A DNA stretch of 38,171 nucleotides from Perkinsus marinus ATCC 50983. Taxonomy: Eukaryota; Perkinsozoa; Perkinsida; Perkinsidae. A program made the position numbers and the translations under genes. The notes below the pieces were generated by a model. That model was not told the origin of the DNA. It ran no database searches and saw only the letters and a list, made by a program, of their open reading frames with translations. Positions 20,301-26,300 of the stretch are shown here, piece after piece (position 1 is the stretch's first letter; each line of letters opens with the position of its first letter). The DNA lies in NCBI RefSeq assembly GCF_000006405.1, contig NW_003209678.1:200611-238781 (forward strand). The letters are read 5' to 3'.

Positions 20301-23300
20301 AATGGTTAATATCGTCAAACAGTTGGCAGATGATCCTCTTCGGAAACCTGAGACCGAGGACGACGAGAAGGAATCTGAAAGCTCCGACGACGGGTGAGAA
20401 AGTTGTTTAAATGCTTTAGTTCCGAGAGTATGGTTCCGATTTCTGAAAGTGTGCTCATGCTTGGCAACAAGAATCGTCCTCGTGTCGGAGAATTAATTGA
20501 ATTCTAACCCGGCTCCCATCACGTTAACCACCAAGATTGATGGGTTTCGTCGCCAACGTTTGGGGTACACCGGTTTAGTTTGTTGCTTTTTATTCCCCTC
20601 CCGAGAGGAATAGAATTAGATGAGTAGTTACTTGGAGACACTCTCGTGGGTGCACGCTCTGGAGGAGCTCCAAACAAGGGCAGCCTCGTTTTCTCGTGCG
20701 TGCTGGTTCTGATATCGCTCGCCCTATTGTGTACGCACGCACAAGCATACTTGTGTGTTGTCATAAACACTGACCGGCTCCCATCACGTCAACCACAAGG
20801 ATCGATAAGTTGTGTCATCAACGTTTGGGATCCACCGGTTTAGTTTGTTTTTCTTCCTCCCGTCACAAGCTTAGGTTTATCCAACCCCTTCACTCGGAAC
20901 CCTCTGTTTTAGTTATTAATAAAGGCTATCATCATCGTATCCCTCAGATTTATATAATGTATATATTGGAGTTTCACCCGTGATGTGAAAAGCACTGGTG
21001 AAAAATATATTCTAAGACTACTACTATATACCGCAATTATCGCGTTTTTCACAGAGTATTGAGCCACTTCAAGTAAAACGGAGGAAACTCCATTGATAAT
21101 ATTATAATGATAGTGAATAGATCATTAATACGGTTTTATCTGATATTACCAAATAGAGTATAATATATTTATAAGGTGGAACAAGAGGTGTATCCGGGCC
21201 GATTTGCCAGTAGAATTAGTGTTATTGGCAAGAGTTAAGTCTCCGCGGGTAAGAAAATTACGTGCATATAGGTCCTATCGGGATTTGAACCCGAGTCGCT
21301 GGATTCAAAGTCCAGAGTGCTAACCACTACACTATAGGACCGTTGTGAAGTGGTGCTTTCAGTTATGAGTTGCTTCTTGCTTCTCCCATAAGCTTCATCA
21401 ATCGGAAATATTCACAATTATTATATTAATAATTTATAATTTAATATTTATAATTATTTTTACAATTATTCTCTGGCATTTGCTCTTCCTGAGGCATATA
21501 TGCATTCACATGTCGCGAATGCCCTCTCCCGTGAATTTGGAAATATGACTATTGCGAGGCGTTTTGATCAATCACATTTAAACTTCTTATTAGCCTATCC
21601 GATGTGGGAAGATATACGCGTAGTTGACTACATGTGTCGGCGACGAAATGGAAATTCTGAGGAAATCTGTGTTTGTGTTTGTTTATTCTGGGAATTTGTG
21701 TTCGTTTATTCTGGGAATTTGTGTTTGTTTATTCTGGGAATTTGTGTTTGTTTATTCTGGGAATTTGTGTTTGTTTATTCTGGGAATTTGTGCTTGTTTA
21801 TTCTGGGAATTTGTGTTTGTTCCTGAACACTCCCACCCTAGTTTGCATATGAACTCCTATAATTAATAAAGACGTTTCAGAGCTGAACTTAGGAGCGCGA
21901 TCATATATTCCAACACTGCGCGGTTCGTTGGAGCTTCACCCGTGATATGAGAAACGCTAGTGAACTGCATAGCACCAATACGCGTTTTTCACAGAGTATT
22001 ACGTCACTTCACGTAAAACGGGTGAAACTCCATTGATTCTCACTATCCGTATTATTCTCGTTCTCTTGCGCTATATGCCGCCTGAATATAACGACTCGCT
22101 GCAATCTTAGATCTTCCTCCGAGGAGTCTGGGAATAATGAACGATTGACAACCAGGAGGACTACGAGAAGTAGCTGAGAAATTTTGTTAAGAAATCGCAG
22201 TTGATTTTTTGGTGGCATCTGGTAGGGTTGGCGAAGACAGGAAGCGAGGATAAGCATATGGAAACTACTTTGCTCGAGAGCACTATATTGAGGATTGGTT
22301 CGCTGCTGCGGGTCAGAGTTTATTCATCACTTCAAACACTATTCGGCGATGTGATCTCGTGTGGCTTCATCAGGAGTTATTTTCTGGGTGAAAACACGTG
22401 TTGGTGATAGTATGGAAATTATGAGAGAATTTTGGGAGATATCTGTTGATTTATCGGTATACTCCTAACTGAACTCGCATGCTATCAGTGAGGAAACTCC
22501 GAGGACTGCGAGCTGGGGATTCACTTTCCTCAGCTGAGCTCAGGAGTTTCCTTTTTAGTAAGAATTAGGGTGGGAGTGTTCAGGAACAAGCTCCATCTTG
22601 TCATCAACTATGTGCATATTTTCCCGTATCGTGCCAGGTTGGATTCGGGCAAGCGGGCGCGCAGATCATCTGCAACAATATGAGTCAAGACAGTGGCAAT
22701 TCAAGCGGTTTGAATATGATGTTGCCCGGCCGCCGAGTGAGTTTGTTATCAACTCGCCCATTCATCGGTCTCCTTGTGTTGATGCCCCTTGACGAATTTT
22801 GTGAAGTGCGAGAAGAACACGGATAGAAAACGATTATGAAATTTGTGACTTTCGCATAGTGGCAGTCGTCATACAAGCGGGTTGAATATGATGTTGCCGG
22901 GCCAGCCGGTGAGATTAGTAACTCGCGCACTTATTGTTCTCCTCAGCAGCGTTTTATGTTAGTGTTAATTTTCAATGTACATACAATGGAGTTTCACCCG
23001 TTTTACGTGAAGTAGCGTAAAACTCGGTGAAAAACGGAAATGCAGTAGTCGTGAAATATGTTTTTCATATCACTAGGGTGGAATTCCAATAGACATATTT
23101 TCCGAAGCGAGAGAAACACGGAAAATGATGAAGTCGGAAGTCAACTATCCAGGAAATACTATGAGAATGCAGCGCCGTAGAATTCGTTCTTATATAGCGA
23201 TCTTCGCAGGTGGAAGGGGTCTACGCTTACTGTGACATACGGCAATTCGATGATACGGCGAAGTGCCTTCTCGAGGAAGTAGGAGCCGAATTAGGCGCAT

Positions 23301-26300
23301 TTGATACTATGCAAATGTGAAGAATGTGCGTTTTCTATTCCGGGATTAATGATAGTGAACAACTTGTCGCTATCATAGTCTCGAAAGGTTACTTTTATCA
23401 CATTACATGTTCATAGCAATGTTTACATTGTTTATGCGATATAGTTTCACATCGATTCTTATTAATCTCGGAAAATAACACGTCACATTTGCATCATATC
23501 AAATTCACACACACTGTATGCTAATTTCAAGCAGGTGATGGTATTCGTAAATAAAATCGCAAGAATAGTTCACAACTGCGCGGACGAATGGCAAGGCGCT
23601 GCCAACAAGAATCTCGGCGACAGTTTTTTGCTCACGTGGTTGTTACCACCGATGGAACATTCTGAGGTCGTTGCTGAGGCAAGGCGCGGGTTGGGGCAGT
23701 GTTGGAATATATGTTTGGCTTCCTCAGCTGATAATATTATAATGATAGTGAATAGATCATCAATTCGGTTTTATCTGATATTACCAAATATAGTATAATA
23801 TATTCATAAGGTGGAACAAGAGGTGTTCCTGGGCCGGTCTGCCTGTGGAATTAGTGTTATTGACAAGAGTTTAAGAAAAAGCTGAAAACCACTTAAAGCT
23901 CAGCCTCAGCTGAGCTCGTAAGTTTCCTCACTACGTTATGGAAATCCACACATGATTTTGGACAACCATTACTTACCAATATTTCCTTAGAATTTCCTCA
24001 TTTTTACCAACACATGTAGTTGACCATGTGTATATATTCCCATACTGGGTTGGAGACATTCAAAAATGAGCTTTGTGTCAGACCGTCTCTGCCGCAGCTT
24101 CTAGGAGGATATCATCAGCGTCGATCCGCCGTAGGTGTTTAATATTTTTTTTGACGTTGATCCTGTTAGAGCGAGAAAACTGATATTCGTGTTCTGAAGA
24201 GGAATTCATCGGGAATTTTACACATAGCTAGGATGAATTTGCGATGTAAATGTCATCACATTAGGAATGTATTTTTCACTGTTATGAAACCCTTGAGTCA
24301 ATGGAGTTTCACCCTAGTGATATGAAAAACACGATCTATTTAACAACTACTGCATATCACCGAGAACATCGGGTTTTCACAGAGTATTACGCCACTTCAC
24401 GTAAAACGGGTGGTGAAATTCCATGGTTTTTGAGGCCTACATTTGCACTGTTTGATTATCCTTCCTCAGCAGTAACAGCGAACACGCCTAGACCGACTCC
24501 TGGCAATGTGAGGTGAGATGCTATCGAGAATTCAGTATAGTACTTTACATGAATAACAGGGATCAGCGTTTTGGAAGAAAAAATTCGAAAAAATTTTCCG
24601 GAAAATTTACCTATTTAGTGCGCATTACTTCTCACAGATCACGTGTGAAAAATTTCACATGTTTCACGCGTTTTTCGCCGGATCGATGCGTTTTTTATGA
24701 AGAGACTTTTTTTACCAGTGTTTTTCAAATGAATTTAATATTTTCCCGAAAAATTTCCTCCGTGTGATAATATGAAAATGTCATCTATTCTCAACTACGC
24801 CATTGAGTGAATCATCCAATCGTTACCGGTTGCTCTACTCGCTAATGATTCGAGGCGTTGCTATTCTTAGTATGCCAAGAGAAATACCATTTTTCATATC
24901 ACAATTAAATATTTTAGCAAAAAAATTTCTTCCTGTAATATTACGAAATTTTTCTGTTTGTTCTTTACCACTTCATAGAGGAAATTATTGAATTATTATC
25001 GACTCCTTTACTCTGTTTATATTCTTTCTGGCGCTGCGAGGCGTTGCCAATCTCAGTATGCCAAGAAAAATATCGTTTTTCATATCACAATTAAATATTT
25101 TTTGCAAAAAAATTTTCCTGTAATATTTCGAAAATTAATTTTATGTTGTTAACCACTTCATAGAGTAAATTATTGAATTATTATCGATTGATAAACTCCG
25201 GTTGTTTTTAGTATGCCGCGGAAGATATCAGTTGTTCGTCTTAAAGAAATCAACAACCAGAGGGAGAAAGCGAAGAAAGAACTGACGGAAAGAGCTCTGC
25301 TGGGCTGCATAAAAATTATCGCGGAGATTCGTCGAGCTGGAGATCTGAAAGCTTATGCGAAACACCCAAAACTGATACCAAAATTTGGTCTAGCGTACCA
25401 AGTGGATGTCGGCATCGCTTTGCATAGTGGTTGGAGCGTCGAAGGTGATTCGATTTTGTGTGGAAGAAAAAAACTGACGGGAATTTTCACAGGTGCGATT
25501 GGAAGCGAAATGAAGATCGACGCAACCTATATCGGGTTTAATGTTAGTGTTGCTCGGTCGTTGGTAAGCAGTGTGGGAAAATATGAAAAAATTTTTGTGG
25601 ATTTTTTTTGGTAAAATCTAGTCGGTTTTTGTATATTTTTATCACCTCGAGCTGTGTGTTTTTATGATGTTGAGATGAAAGTGTTTGAGCTCAGCTGAGG
25701 AATCTAAACGTGTTTGATCAACTTGTCGCTATCATAGTCTCGAAAGGTTACTTTTATCACACCCCATGTTCATAGCACTGTTCATGCGATATAGTTACAG
25801 ATCGATTCCTATTAATCTCGGAGAATAACTGCAAATGGCCCTTTATCCTTGATTCTCGGCAATTCTCGATGTCACATCATCATTTCTCAGTTGAAAGCCC
25901 TACCACTCTACGGTTGCAGTCTACTTCTGACGGAGTCTGTCGTTGAGAATCTCGGCAACAAGACAAGAGACAGATGTCGGCTCATTGATGAGGTAAGCCC
26001 GAGAGGGAGTGTGACACGCTGGAGTATACCGGAAGTACGCGGAGTATACTGGGCTCACATTACCCCCGGGTCGCAGTCGCATACCGGTTTCATCGCAGAT
26101 TTACACGGAAATTTCCATTTCCATCGTTTCCGAAATTTTCCGCGACAAAATTTCCTTCCCGCGAAATTTTGACGCTTGCCCGCCCGAAAGCTCAGCGTGT
26201 AGTAGAATTGATTAGAACTCGAGTATACTCAGTGTGGATAGAAGTAATAGACTTTATGAAAACAGCTTACATAGCAAATCTCGTGTAGACATGCTCTAGC

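Noticed and set aside
21675-21821. CRISPR-like spaced repeats
   Set aside because: Units are head-to-tail without spacers. It is a minisatellite, and the genome is eukaryotic.
24640-24730. Possible further A-family copy
   Set aside because: Only short scattered matches (TTTCACGCGTTTTTCGCC). The ends are missing.
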